From JACOND01 sp051011135 (GTDB lineage: Bacteria; Bdellovibrionota; Bdellovibrionia; Bdellovibrionales; UBA1609), in the NCBI GenBank assembly GCA_051011135.1, contig JBPCUO010000076.1:1-15194 (forward strand): a DNA stretch of 15,194 nucleotides. The letters run 5' to 3'. The notes beneath the pieces are model-generated. The model saw only the letters and a list, made by a program, of their open reading frames with translations, made no database searches and had not been told where the DNA came from. Shown one piece after another: positions 1 to 6,746 of this stretch. The translations under genes and the position numbers were made by a program. How positions within the stretch are numbered: the stretch's first letter is position 1; each line of letters starts with the position of its first letter.

Positions 1-941
1 GGCAGGCGTGTAGAAAGCCCTTGAACATAAATAGAATCTGTTTCCAAACTCTCAGGTTCTAAAAAGGTTTGGTGGCGTGTTTTGTCTTGAAACCGAGTTA
101 CTTTTTCCTCCACACTTGGGCAGTACCTTGGTCCAGGCCCTGTGATAGCGCCTGTATACAAAGGCGTTTCTTGGAGATGGTTTCTTATAATTTCATGTGT
201 TTTTTCATTAGTATAAGTTAGGTAGCATGCAACTTGCGGAAGTTTTGGTTGTTTATGACTAAGCAAACTAAAGGGTTGGAAAATGGGGTCTCCTCGTTGA
301 ACTTGAGTTTTTTTCCAATCAACAGAGCCTTTGTAAATTCTGGGAGGAGTTCCGGTTTTTAATCTTTCTACCTGGAGCCCTAATTGTTTCAGCTGATCTG
401 AAAGACCAATCGTGGCCTTATCACCAACTCGGCCACCTTCTTGAGTCTGGCTTCCGGTGTGCATAATCGCTCCCATAAAAGTTCCCGTTGTTATAACAAC
501 TGTTTTCCCGCGAATGAAAACGCCATCGCTAGTAACAACTCCTTCGCAAATCGAATTTTTTATCTGAAGTTTTTTAATTTCTAGTTGCTTAAGCTCAATA
601 TTTTTTTCTTGAAGAACAAACTGGCGCATTTTTTTTGTGTAAAAATTTTTATCACATTGCATACGCCGACCTCGCACAGCTGGGCCCTTTCTTTGATTGA
701 GTCTTTTAAATTGTATGCAAGATTCATCTGCTGCCAAAGCCATCTGCCCACCTAAAGCTTCTATTTCTCTTACAATATGTCCCTTACCCACACCGCCAAT
801 CGCTGGGTTACAGCTCATAAAAGAAATTCTTGTAAGGTTTGTCGTTGCTAGAAGAACCTTTAATCCAAGACGAGCTCCTGAAAAAGCAGCTTCTACACCG
901 GCATGACCTGCGCCTACAACAATAACATCATAAGCACCCAT
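1..941 (-). CDS. mnmG: MnmG (GidA), tRNA uridine-34 carboxymethylaminomethyl modification enzyme, N-terminal half
   Basis: FAD-dependent enzyme that works with MnmE to place the (carboxymethyl)aminomethyl group on C5 of wobble uridine 34 in certain tRNAs, using methylene-tetrahydrofolate and NADH, in the cytoplasm. The gene runs off the left edge; 313 codons are present of the roughly 620 usual for the family. The N-terminal Rossmann FAD motif GAGHAG is at residues 10-15, followed by MSCNPAIGGVGKGH (42-55), KGPAVRGRR (85-93), LKTGTPPRI (194-202) and GPRYCPS (270-276), all family signatures; no frameshift was seen. The ATG at 941 shares one base with the mnmE stop (TAATG), and AGGAAAG lies just upstream, so translation is probably coupled to mnmE. 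Grouping the two partners in one operon fits their working as a complex. Family identification is secure; the C-terminal MnmE- and tRNA-binding part lies outside the window. Confidence 0.97.
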   Translation of the reverse strand, partial: MGAYDVIVVGAGHAGVEAAFSGARLGLKVLLATTNLTRISFMSCNPAIGGVGKGHIVREIEALGGQMALAADESCIQFKRLNQRKGPAVRGRRMQCDKNFYTKKMRQFVLQEKNIELKQLEIKKLQIKNSICEGVVTSDGVFIRGKTVVITTGTFMGAIMHTGSQTQEGGRVGDKATIGLSDQLKQLGLQVERLKTGTPPRIYKGSVDWKKTQVQRGDPIFQPFSLLSHKQPKLPQVACYLTYTNEKTHEIIRNHLQETPLYTGAITGPGPRYCPSVEEKVTRFQDKTRHQTFLEPESLETDSIYVQGLSTRL

Positions 942-2335
942 TACTTTCCTATACAAAATTGTTTGAAAATTTCTGCCAGAATTTCGTCGTCCATTTGGCG
1001 TCCTAAAATTTCATAAAGAGCAAGGAGGCCTCTTCTTAATTCAAGAGCTATCAGGTCTCGCTCTCCCTCTTGAAGATTTAAAATTTTTAAAGCTTCCACC
1101 AAAGCTCCCTCCATTGTTTTTAAGCCTTGATAGTGTCGTTGGTTTATAATTAAAAACTCAGAAGATTGGCGGCGGCCAAAAAGGAGAATTTTTGTTTTTA
1201 ATTCTTCTAGATTTTCTCCCGTAAAGGCGCTTACAAAAAAAACCTCTTCTTTAGAAAAATCAGAAAAAGCGGGGGCTTGTTGTTGAAATTTTTTAAAAAG
1301 CTCTTCTTTTGTCCAAGCTTTAGGGCAAAGATCTTTTTTAGTAAATACCAAAAAAGCTGGAACTTGCTTCGGCTTTAAAGGAAAGTCTGCTTCCGCTTTT
1401 GTCCAAAAATCGAGCTTGGTAGAATCAACAACAAAAATTTGTAAGTCACTAGATTCAAAAACTTTTTTGGTTTTTTCTTGTCCTTTTTGCTCTCCTTCGC
1501 TGCTTGTTTTGCGAGCTCCCGCGGTATCTTTTAATAAAAAATTACTGCCTACTTCCACCCTTAAAGCGCCTTCCACAACATCTCTTGTTGTTCCCTCTTC
1601 CCCAGAAACAATAGCTTTATCTTCTCCTAAAAGCGAGTTGAATAAAGTTGATTTTCCGCTATTCACAGGGCCAAAAAAACCACACTCCAAACCTCGTTGA
1701 ATCCTGTCAAAGGGCTGGTAGCTGGAGACTAATTTTTTGATATTTTTTAATAAATTTTCGAGGCTTGTTTTTATTTTTTCTTCTGCGTACAGCTCCAATC
1801 CTTCCATAGAAAAATCAATATCTGCTTCCACATGGCTTAATAAAGTCAGCCAATTTTTTTCTATTTGGTTCAGTTTTTTAGAAAGAACGCCTCGCAGTTG
1901 TTGCAGAGAAATCTCTTGAGATTTTTTGTTTTCACTTTCTATAACTTGATAAAGACCTTCTGCTTGAACAAGATCCATTTTTCCATTAGAAAAAGACTGA
2001 AAAGAAAATTCTCCTCTTTTTGCCAACCGAGCTCCATCTTCTAGAAGCTCTTTTAAAATTTCGTTAGAAACCAAGCCCCCATGACAAGAAATTTCTAAAG
2101 TTTCTTCTCCGGTAAAAGATTTTCCTTGAGCAAAATAAGTCAGAACAACTTGATCAATTTCCCGATTGTTTTTTTTTAAAACACCTACATAAGCTCGATG
2201 ACTTTCTATAGATCTTGGCAGAAAGGATGCTTGCTTTTTTGTAATTTCCAAAGCTTTAGGGCCGCTGATACGAATAACAGATAAAGCGCTTTTGCCGGGC
2301 AAAGTACAAAGGGCACAAATGGTATCGTTATTCAT
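941..2335 (-). CDS. mnmE: MnmE (TrmE), tRNA modification GTPase
   Basis: GTPase partner of MnmG in modification of the tRNA wobble uridine. It has 464 residues, close to the usual 450-460. The N-terminal folate-binding domain covers about residues 1-120, with RGEFSF and NGKMDLVQAE at 107-126. A helical domain is interrupted by a G domain at about 215-385: G1 GPVNSGKST (222-230), G2 GTTRD (248-252), G3 DTAG (270-273), G4 TKKD (332-335) and a G5-like SA at 369. The C-terminus ends in FCIGK, whose Cys is the family's conserved catalytic-region residue. Oddities: G4 has Thr where MnmE normally has Asn (NKxD); the N-terminal loop reads PGKSALS instead of the glycine-rich PGRGGI form; and the segment before FCIGK lacks the usual TGE-like stretch. 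The start ATG overlaps the jag stop by one base (TAATG). Likely active, but its guanine contact may differ. Confidence 0.97.
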   Translation of the reverse strand: MNNDTICALCTLPGKSALSVIRISGPKALEITKKQASFLPRSIESHRAYVGVLKKNNREIDQVVLTYFAQGKSFTGEETLEISCHGGLVSNEILKELLEDGARLAKRGEFSFQSFSNGKMDLVQAEGLYQVIESENKKSQEISLQQLRGVLSKKLNQIEKNWLTLLSHVEADIDFSMEGLELYAEEKIKTSLENLLKNIKKLVSSYQPFDRIQRGLECGFFGPVNSGKSTLFNSLLGEDKAIVSGEEGTTRDVVEGALRVEVGSNFLLKDTAGARKTSSEGEQKGQEKTKKVFESSDLQIFVVDSTKLDFWTKAEADFPLKPKQVPAFLVFTKKDLCPKAWTKEELFKKFQQQAPAFSDFSKEEVFFVSAFTGENLEELKTKILLFGRRQSSEFLIINQRHYQGLKTMEGALVEALKILNLQEGERDLIALELRRGLLALYEILGRQMDDEILAEIFKQFCIGK

Positions 2336-2838
2336 TAGTCATCACTTCTAAAAGTGTCGGGAATTAATTTTATAATTTTATAGGTTCCCTCACCAATAGA
2401 AACACTCCTTACTCCTGTGTTTCCAGAAACTTTCTCGTGAATTAAGCGCCTTTGGTTTGGAGAAAGTTCTTTTTTAAATTTAACAGGCTTGTTGCTATCT
2501 AAAGCTCTAGACATTAGCTCTTCTGTTAAGTCCATGAGTCTACGCTCGTTTTCTTCCCAAAAACCGTTGGAATCTACAACAATAGAAATCTTTGTTTCTG
2601 GAAATTGATTATAGGCATACCTTAGTAAATAAGTTTGAAAAGCAAGCAGAAGGCGTCCTTTTTTTGTTTTTAAAAGACCCTCATCTTCTCCAAAAATATC
2701 TACTTTAAATCGATTTTCTTCCTCTTCTTCTAGCTGAAAAGAAAGCGAAAAGCTTCCTTTTTCCAAAATTTCTGAAACAATTTCTTGAATCTCTTTTTTT
2801 AAATCTCTTTTTTTATCTCCAAATAAATTATCAAACAT
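2335..2838 (-). CDS. khpB: KhpB/Jag-type RNA-binding protein (KH + R3H domains)
   Basis: Cytoplasmic RNA-binding protein of the Jag/KhpB family, commonly encoded just downstream of yidC. It has 167 residues. An acidic, helical N-terminal stretch (1-45) is followed by a type II KH-like domain (about 20-90) and an R3H domain (about 95-162), in which RRLIH at 130-134 and GEGTYK at 149-154 match the R3H core. The separate Jag_N domain found in Firmicute proteins is absent. The KH nucleic-acid loop is degenerate: the expected GxxG reads TKKG (58-61), although the preceding GEDEG and following LLLAFQ align with the family. A perfect AGGAGG Shine-Dalgarno sequence lies a few bases before the ATG, the strongest in the left operon, which suggests independent translation after the 10-nt gap from yidC. 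In other bacteria the family affects envelope growth and RNA stability; its role here is inferred from family and position only. Confidence 0.9.
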   Translation of the reverse strand: MFDNLFGDKKRDLKKEIQEIVSEILEKGSFSLSFQLEEEEENRFKVDIFGEDEGLLKTKKGRLLLAFQTYLLRYAYNQFPETKISIVVDSNGFWEENERRLMDLTEELMSRALDSNKPVKFKKELSPNQRRLIHEKVSGNTGVRSVSIGEGTYKIIKLIPDTFRSDD

Positions 2839-2848
2839 ATTTCCTCCT

Positions 2849-4393
2849 TTATGTATGGCTTTTAAACTTTAAGAAAAACGCTTGTTGAACGAGTCCAAAC
2901 AAGCCACTTACAAAAATATAAAGAGTTAACCCACTAGGTAAGCCCAACATAAAAACCGAAAAAAGAACTGGCATAAAAACAAGAAGCCGAGCTTGTGCTG
3001 CTGGCATATTCATTGGTGTTAGCTTTTGTTGAACAAACAAGGTTGCTCCCGCCAAAACGGGAAGAACATAAAGAGGATCTTTTAAACTAAGATCATTAAC
3101 CCAAAGAAGAAAGGGCGCCTGATAAAGCTCAATGCTTTCTCCTAGAACCCGGTAAAGGGCAAAAAAGATCGGCATTTGAAAAAATAAAGGAAAACAGCCT
3201 TGGAGTGGATTGGCTTTGTTTTCTTTCATCAGGGCCATCACCTCAAGATTTAGTTTTTTTGGATCATCCTTATACTGCGCTTTTAAATCTTTTATTTTTG
3301 GTTGTATCTCCTGCATTTTTTTCATGGATTCATAAGATTTTATATTAATAGGAAGCAAGCAAAGCCGAATAAAAAAAGTTAGGAAGATAATAGCAATACC
3401 CCAATTTGAACTCACTTTATAAAAAAGATTTAAAAGAGTTAGTAAGGGATGGGAAAGCCAAGAAAAGAATCCAAAATCAATCCAAGACTTAGCTTCTTCG
3501 CCTAGTGGTTTTAAAGTTTTAGAAGATTTTGGCCCAAAAAAACTTAGATACTCGAGAGATTTAATCTTTTCTTTAGAAAAAAGGTAGGTCATGCGAGCCA
3601 GGATTTCATCATCTACTTTTTCTACTTCCATACTGGGAGATAAAGAAGATTTGTTAACAAAAGCTTTTCCAAAATACTTTCCACCTAAAGCCCCTATAGA
3701 AACGCTAGTGTATGTTTTTTTGTCTTCCATATCTTTTTCAAAAAAGAGGTTTCTTTTTCCCTGAAAAAACACAAAGCCTTTAAATTGATTTTTTCCATAC
3801 ATGGTTAGCATTTTTATCAAAAAATTTTGTTGGGGTTGTTCTTCCAGCTTTTTGCTAAAAACTGTTTGTAAGCCCTCGAGAGATTTGGAGCCTTTTAAAA
3901 ATTCTATTTTAGTTTTTAAAAGCATGTCCTTTTCATTAATCTCTATTGTTTTTTTTAAAGTCAGATCCTTTGTTTGAAAAACACCAACAAAAACACTGGG
4001 AGATATTTTTTTTATAGAAAAGGGCAAGTTTTGTTTTGTTTCCAGAGCCTGTGTTGCAAAAAAAGGCGTTTGCTGGCTTTTAAAAACAATAGGATCTCCC
4101 TTGCGGTCTTTGTAGTTTTTTAACTTAAGCTCTGAAACTCCAAATCCATCGGATGAAAATACTAGATCCAATTGCCTCCCAAAATATTTATAAAATCGAC
4201 GACTCGAAGAGGGCACTTTTATTTCGTGTGCTTTTATAGCTGGAGTTTTTACCTGCTCTTGAGGGTGGTTTTTTCTAGGGCTTTGTGGGTATTTTTTTTT
4301 CATATGCGCGTCCCACACGAGCCAACAAAGACCTAAAAACAAAATAGCAAAGAGAGAGTTTTTATCTAAAAAGTTATTTTTTTGTTGTTGCAT
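2849..4393 (-). CDS. yidC: YidC membrane protein insertase, Gram-negative type
   Basis: Inserts and folds inner-membrane proteins, alone or with SecYEG; F0 ATP synthase subunits are classic clients. I prefer the ATG at 4393 (514 residues), preceded by GAGGAA, over an in-frame TTG at 4408 that would add five residues. The N-terminal membrane segment (about residues 12-27) leads into a large periplasmic domain (about 60-300), which is the Gram-negative form. The conserved core follows: the first core helix with the key Arg at 343 (IRLCLLP), the cytoplasmic hairpin rich in Lys and Gln (about 350-390), PLQGCFPLFFQMPIFFALY (396-414), then further membrane helices ending with GLTLYIF and a short basic tail. 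The 5' end overlaps yidD by 20 nt. Length is slightly under the E. coli protein. Family assignment is secure. Confidence 0.97.
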   Translation of the reverse strand: MQQQKNNFLDKNSLFAILFLGLCWLVWDAHMKKKYPQSPRKNHPQEQVKTPAIKAHEIKVPSSSRRFYKYFGRQLDLVFSSDGFGVSELKLKNYKDRKGDPIVFKSQQTPFFATQALETKQNLPFSIKKISPSVFVGVFQTKDLTLKKTIEINEKDMLLKTKIEFLKGSKSLEGLQTVFSKKLEEQPQQNFLIKMLTMYGKNQFKGFVFFQGKRNLFFEKDMEDKKTYTSVSIGALGGKYFGKAFVNKSSLSPSMEVEKVDDEILARMTYLFSKEKIKSLEYLSFFGPKSSKTLKPLGEEAKSWIDFGFFSWLSHPLLTLLNLFYKVSSNWGIAIIFLTFFIRLCLLPINIKSYESMKKMQEIQPKIKDLKAQYKDDPKKLNLEVMALMKENKANPLQGCFPLFFQMPIFFALYRVLGESIELYQAPFLLWVNDLSLKDPLYVLPVLAGATLFVQQKLTPMNMPAAQARLLVFMPVLFSVFMLGLPSGLTLYIFVSGLFGLVQQAFFLKFKSHT

Positions 4394-4682
4394 TTCCTGC
4401 TTCCTCAAAAAACCAAAATTCTTCTTTTAAAGATAAAGATGAGCTAAAAGGCCGACACCTTAAAATTCTTTTAAAAACCAATATCGTTGCCCTTATAAAA
4501 GAAAACCTTTTATAAGCACTTAGAGCATAGTCACTGCAGCTTGGATAAAAACGACAACAGCCGCCCATGCTTAAAGTTCCTGATAAAAAAATCTGATACA
4601 CATAAAGAAAAAAGGAACTAAAAAAACAAAGCACATCACTGGCTTTTTTTAGAAATTTTTTCCAAAACACTTTTAAAAACAC
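4374..4682 (-). CDS. yidD: YidD, membrane protein insertion efficiency factor
   Basis: Small membrane-associated protein that assists YidC-dependent insertion and sits, as usual, between rnpA and yidC. 102 residues. The family core is clear: the hydrophobic/aromatic segment (residues 18-33, ending YVYQIFLSG), then CCRFYPSCSDYA at 42-53 with the conserved cysteines, and KRILRCRPF at 71-79. The C-terminal tail is unusual: the Gly-rich, Asp-Pro-Val-Pro-like end common in the family is replaced by a Ser/Glu/Phe-rich stretch whose coding sequence overlaps the yidC start. The start is taken as GTG at 4682, with AGAGG about nine bases upstream; no ATG exists before the core. The 5' 47 nt lie inside rnpA in another frame, so expression is probably coupled to rnpA. 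Confidence 0.92.
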   Translation of the reverse strand: MFLKVFWKKFLKKASDVLCFFSSFFLYVYQIFLSGTLSMGGCCRFYPSCSDYALSAYKRFSFIRATILVFKRILRCRPFSSSLSLKEEFWFFEEAGNATTKK

Positions 4683-4998
4683 TTTTAAATTCCTCTCTTT
4701 TGAGTTTTTTATAAAACTCCTTATCTCTTCGAAGAAGCGTTACCAACAAAAGCCCCTGCGTTAAGTTGCTTTTTTTTACCAGCTCTCGGCCCCATCTTTT
4801 CATTTGATTTCTATCGACAGCCCTTGAAACATATTTTTTTGGAAAAGCCCACGCTATAGCCCCGTTTTTATCCGGCTCTTTAGAGTAAATAATTCGCATC
4901 CACTGATAAGAAAAAGCTTTGCCTGCTTGTTTTAGCGATTGAAAATCTTTTTTTGTTTTTAAAGTTTTTGTTTTTTTATTTTTTACCAATGCTAACAA
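4636..4998 (-). CDS. rnpA: RnpA, RNase P protein component
   Basis: Basic protein subunit of RNase P; it binds the 5' leader of precursor tRNAs and helps the catalytic RNA cleave it. 120 residues. The start of the fold, LKTKKDFQSL (13-22), matches the family, and the signature helix carries RNQMKRWGRE at 63-72, corresponding to RNxxKRxxRE; the third residue of the classic RNR triplet is Gln here. No ATG is available before the conserved region. The TTG at 4998 has AGGAAG seven bases upstream, lying inside the rpmH coding sequence; a second TTG at 4989 is possible. The gene therefore overlaps rpmH by about 23 nt at its 5' end and yidD by 47 nt at its 3' end. Identification is firm; the exact start is less sure. 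Confidence 0.94.
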   Translation of the reverse strand: MLALVKNKKTKTLKTKKDFQSLKQAGKAFSYQWMRIIYSKEPDKNGAIAWAFPKKYVSRAVDRNQMKRWGRELVKKSNLTQGLLLVTLLRRDKEFYKKLKREEFKSVFKSVLEKISKKSQ

Positions 4999-5125
4999 TT
5001 AATTGCTTCCTACCTTTTCTTCTGCGACGAGATAACACTTCTCTTCCTGAGCGCGTCATTTGGCGTTTTCTAAAACCATGGCTCCTTTTCCTTTTTATAG
5101 AACTGGGTTGATATGTTCGTTTCAT
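4976..5125 (-). CDS. rpmH: Ribosomal protein L34
   Basis: Small, very basic protein of the large ribosomal subunit. It is 49 residues, close to the 44-50 usual for bacterial L34. It starts MKRTYQPS, continues with KRKRSHGFRKR (residues 11-21) and SGREVLSRRRRKGRK (26-40), which is the full family pattern, and ends in IGKK. The ATG at 5125 has an AAGAAGG Shine-Dalgarno sequence about ten bases upstream. First gene of the leftward operon; its end overlaps the start of rnpA by about 23 nt, a compact version of the widespread rpmH-rnpA pair. A plausible promoter lies directly upstream (see 5161-5190). Confidence 0.97.
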   Translation of the reverse strand: MKRTYQPSSIKRKRSHGFRKRQMTRSGREVLSRRRRKGRKQLIVSIGKK

Positions 5126-5153
5126 ATATTTGTAACCTTCTTTTCTTTAGATT

Positions 5154-5181
5154 TTGACGCACAATAAAACGATTTTTTACT
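5154..5181 (+). promoter_or_regulatory. Possible dnaA promoter, overlapping the rpmH promoter
   Basis: On the plus strand, TTGACG (5154-5159) with a 16-bp spacer and TTTACT (5176-5181, four of six -10 matches) points towards dnaA, with a leader of roughly 80 nt. It lies almost on top of the opposing rpmH promoter. A TATAAA at 5211-5216 is an alternative -10 but has no good -35. No DnaA box was found in this gap, so there is no visible sign of DnaA autoregulation here. Confidence 0.3.
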
Positions 5182-5190
5182 TCCCGTCAA
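5161..5190 (-). promoter_or_regulatory. Predicted sigma70-type promoter for the rpmH-mnmG operon
   Basis: On the minus strand, TTGACG (5185-5190) is separated by 18 bp from TATTGT (5161-5166). This gives five of six matches to the -35 consensus and four of six to the -10. Transcription would start near 5154, leaving a leader of about 28 nt before the rpmH ATG. Prediction from consensus only. Confidence 0.5.
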
Positions 5191-5258
5191 GTCCTTAGCC
5201 ATGATACTTCTATAAAACATCCTGATCGCCCAAAGTTTTTAATTTAAAGTTTATTGTT

Positions 5259-5263
5259 GGAGG
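5259..5263 (+). promoter_or_regulatory. Ribosome binding site deciding the dnaA TTG start
   Basis: GGAGG lies seven bases before the TTG at 5271. No ATG codes for a matching N-terminus, so this site supports the rare TTG as the real start of dnaA. Confidence 0.75.
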
Positions 5264-5270
5264 TTTTCTT

Positions 5271-6617
5271 TTGGAAACAGAAGCTCGTTCTTTTTGGTCT
5301 AATTTTAAATCCTCTCTTTTAAATAGCAAATCTGAAGACGGTTTTTTGAAAACTTGGTTAGAATCTGTTGTTTCTACTCAAATTGAAAAAAAAGAAGAGG
5401 GTTATGTATTAACCATCCAAACACCTTCTGAATTTCATAAAAAATGGATGCAAGAAAACCTTACGGAAGATTTAAAAACATCCCTTAATTCTTTTTATAA
5501 AAAACCTTGTCGTGTTTATTTCGAAATAGCTTCTTTACTACCCTCACAGGTTAAAACAATTCAACCTGCTGCAACTTCTTTTGTTAGCCCTAAAGCGACT
5601 TGTTTTAACCCCGAATATACTTTTGAAAACTTTATTGTGGGCGCTAGCAACGAGCTTTCTCACAACGCCTCTTTAACATTAGCGGAGGGTAAGCCTGCTT
5701 TTAATCCCCTTTTTATTTACGGCCCTTCTGGTCTTGGAAAAACACATCTCCTTAATGCTATTGGGCACGAAGCTCTTAAAAAAAATCCCTCTTTAAAAAT
5801 CAAATATCTTTCCGCGGAAAGGTTTTTAAATGAGTGTGTTCAATCTATACAAAAAAGAGAGATGAATTTTTTTAGAAAAAAATATCGCACCAACTGTGAT
5901 ATATTGCTTGTTGATGATATTCAAATGATTGCTAAGGGAGAGGCAGTTCAAGAAGAGTTTTTTCACACCCTTAACGATCTTTTATCGCAGGGAGCTCGAA
6001 TTGTTCTTTGTTGCGATAAACCCCCTCACTGCATTCCTAAACTTGAAGAAAGAATAAAAACACGACTAGAGGGAGGGCTCCTTGCAGATATTTTTTATCC
6101 TGATTTAGAAACAAGACTCGCCATTGTTAAACACAAGCTAAAGAAAAAAGATCTTTTTTTATCTGAAGAATCTTCTTATAAGGTTGCGGAAGTTTGTAAA
6201 AACTCTATAAGAGAAATAGAAGGTGTTTTAAATAAAATAAAAATGATGTCTGAGCTTCATGGTGGTGGCTTAACAACGGCTCGCCTTGCTCATATTTTAA
6301 AAAATATTGCTCAACCGGAATTAACAGTTGAACAGATCCAAAAAATTGTATCTCAATCCTTTAATCTTTCTGTTGAGGATCTAAAGTCGCCAACTCGGAA
6401 AAAAAATATTGTTAGAGCTCGCCAAACAGCGATGTACTTTATAAGAAGTTATTTAAAAAAATCTTTAAGCGATGTTGGTTTTTTATTTCATAAAAAAGAC
6501 CATACAACCGTCATTAACTCTATAAAAAAAGTGGAAAAACTACAGCGAGAAAACCCAGAGTTTAGGTTGGTTTTTAAAAATATAAACAGCGTTATCCACA
6601 ACTATAACAAAAATTAA
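5271..6617 (+). CDS. dnaA: DnaA, chromosomal replication initiator
   Basis: AAA+ ATPase that binds DnaA boxes and opens the origin. 448 residues, normal length. Domain I is about 1-88; a short linker (about 89-112) precedes the AAA+ core (about 113-345), with Walker A GPSGLGKT (151-158), Walker B LLVDDIQ (212-218) and sensor-2-type IREIEG (313-318). The DNA-binding domain IV (about 350-448) includes RARQTAMY (382-389) and DHTTV (410-414). Oddities: the signature loop normally FGGRDHTTV reads FHKKDHTTV, losing both glycines and replacing the Arg with Lys; the box VII region reads TRLEGGL where RFxWGL is usual; and the segment after Walker B has CCDKPP instead of SSDRPP. The start is TTG, backed by GGAGG. 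It is the first rightward gene. Its last codons contain a perfect DnaA box (6592-6600), so coding and origin overlap. Confidence 0.98.
   Translation: METEARSFWSNFKSSLLNSKSEDGFLKTWLESVVSTQIEKKEEGYVLTIQTPSEFHKKWMQENLTEDLKTSLNSFYKKPCRVYFEIASLLPSQVKTIQPAATSFVSPKATCFNPEYTFENFIVGASNELSHNASLTLAEGKPAFNPLFIYGPSGLGKTHLLNAIGHEALKKNPSLKIKYLSAERFLNECVQSIQKREMNFFRKKYRTNCDILLVDDIQMIAKGEAVQEEFFHTLNDLLSQGARIVLCCDKPPHCIPKLEERIKTRLEGGLLADIFYPDLETRLAIVKHKLKKKDLFLSEESSYKVAEVCKNSIREIEGVLNKIKMMSELHGGGLTTARLAHILKNIAQPELTVEQIQKIVSQSFNLSVEDLKSPTRKKNIVRARQTAMYFIRSYLKKSLSDVGFLFHKKDHTTVINSIKKVEKLQRENPEFRLVFKNINSVIHNYNKN
6592..6600 (+). promoter_or_regulatory. DnaA box (perfect consensus) inside the dnaA 3' end
   Basis: TTATCCACA, an exact match to the consensus, within the codons for Val-Ile-His-Asn near the dnaA C-terminus. 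Confidence 0.75.
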
Positions 6618-6648
6618 ACGGGGTTGGTTTTTAAATGGTGGTAAGGTT

Positions 6649-6657
6649 TGTGGAAAA
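6649..6657 (-). promoter_or_regulatory. DnaA box variant, minus orientation
   Basis: TGTGGAAAA on the plus strand reads TTTTCCACA on the minus strand, one mismatch from consensus and a known functional variant in other bacteria. Confidence 0.55.
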
Positions 6658-6746
6658 AAATAGGATAAGTTTCCTCGAGCTTAATTGTGTTGGTTTGGTT
6701 ATTTTTTGTGTGGGGTTAAGGTGTTGATTTAACAAGGTTTTAGAGT

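Noticed and set aside
697..906. Open frame of 69 codons on the plus strand
   Set aside because: Lies antisense within mnmG, whose protein motifs are unmistakable; no Shine-Dalgarno sequence or family match.
1416..1919. Two short plus-strand open frames inside mnmE
   Set aside because: Antisense shadows of the MnmE G domain and helical domain; no recognisable protein features.
5211..5216. TATAAA as the dnaA -10 element
   Set aside because: Good -10 match but no acceptable -35 at 16-18 bp and no extended -10 TG; kept only as an alternative.
5126..5270. Second origin site between rpmH and dnaA
   Set aside because: Some bacteria have DnaA boxes on both sides of dnaA, but I found no TTATCCACA-like site here on either strand.
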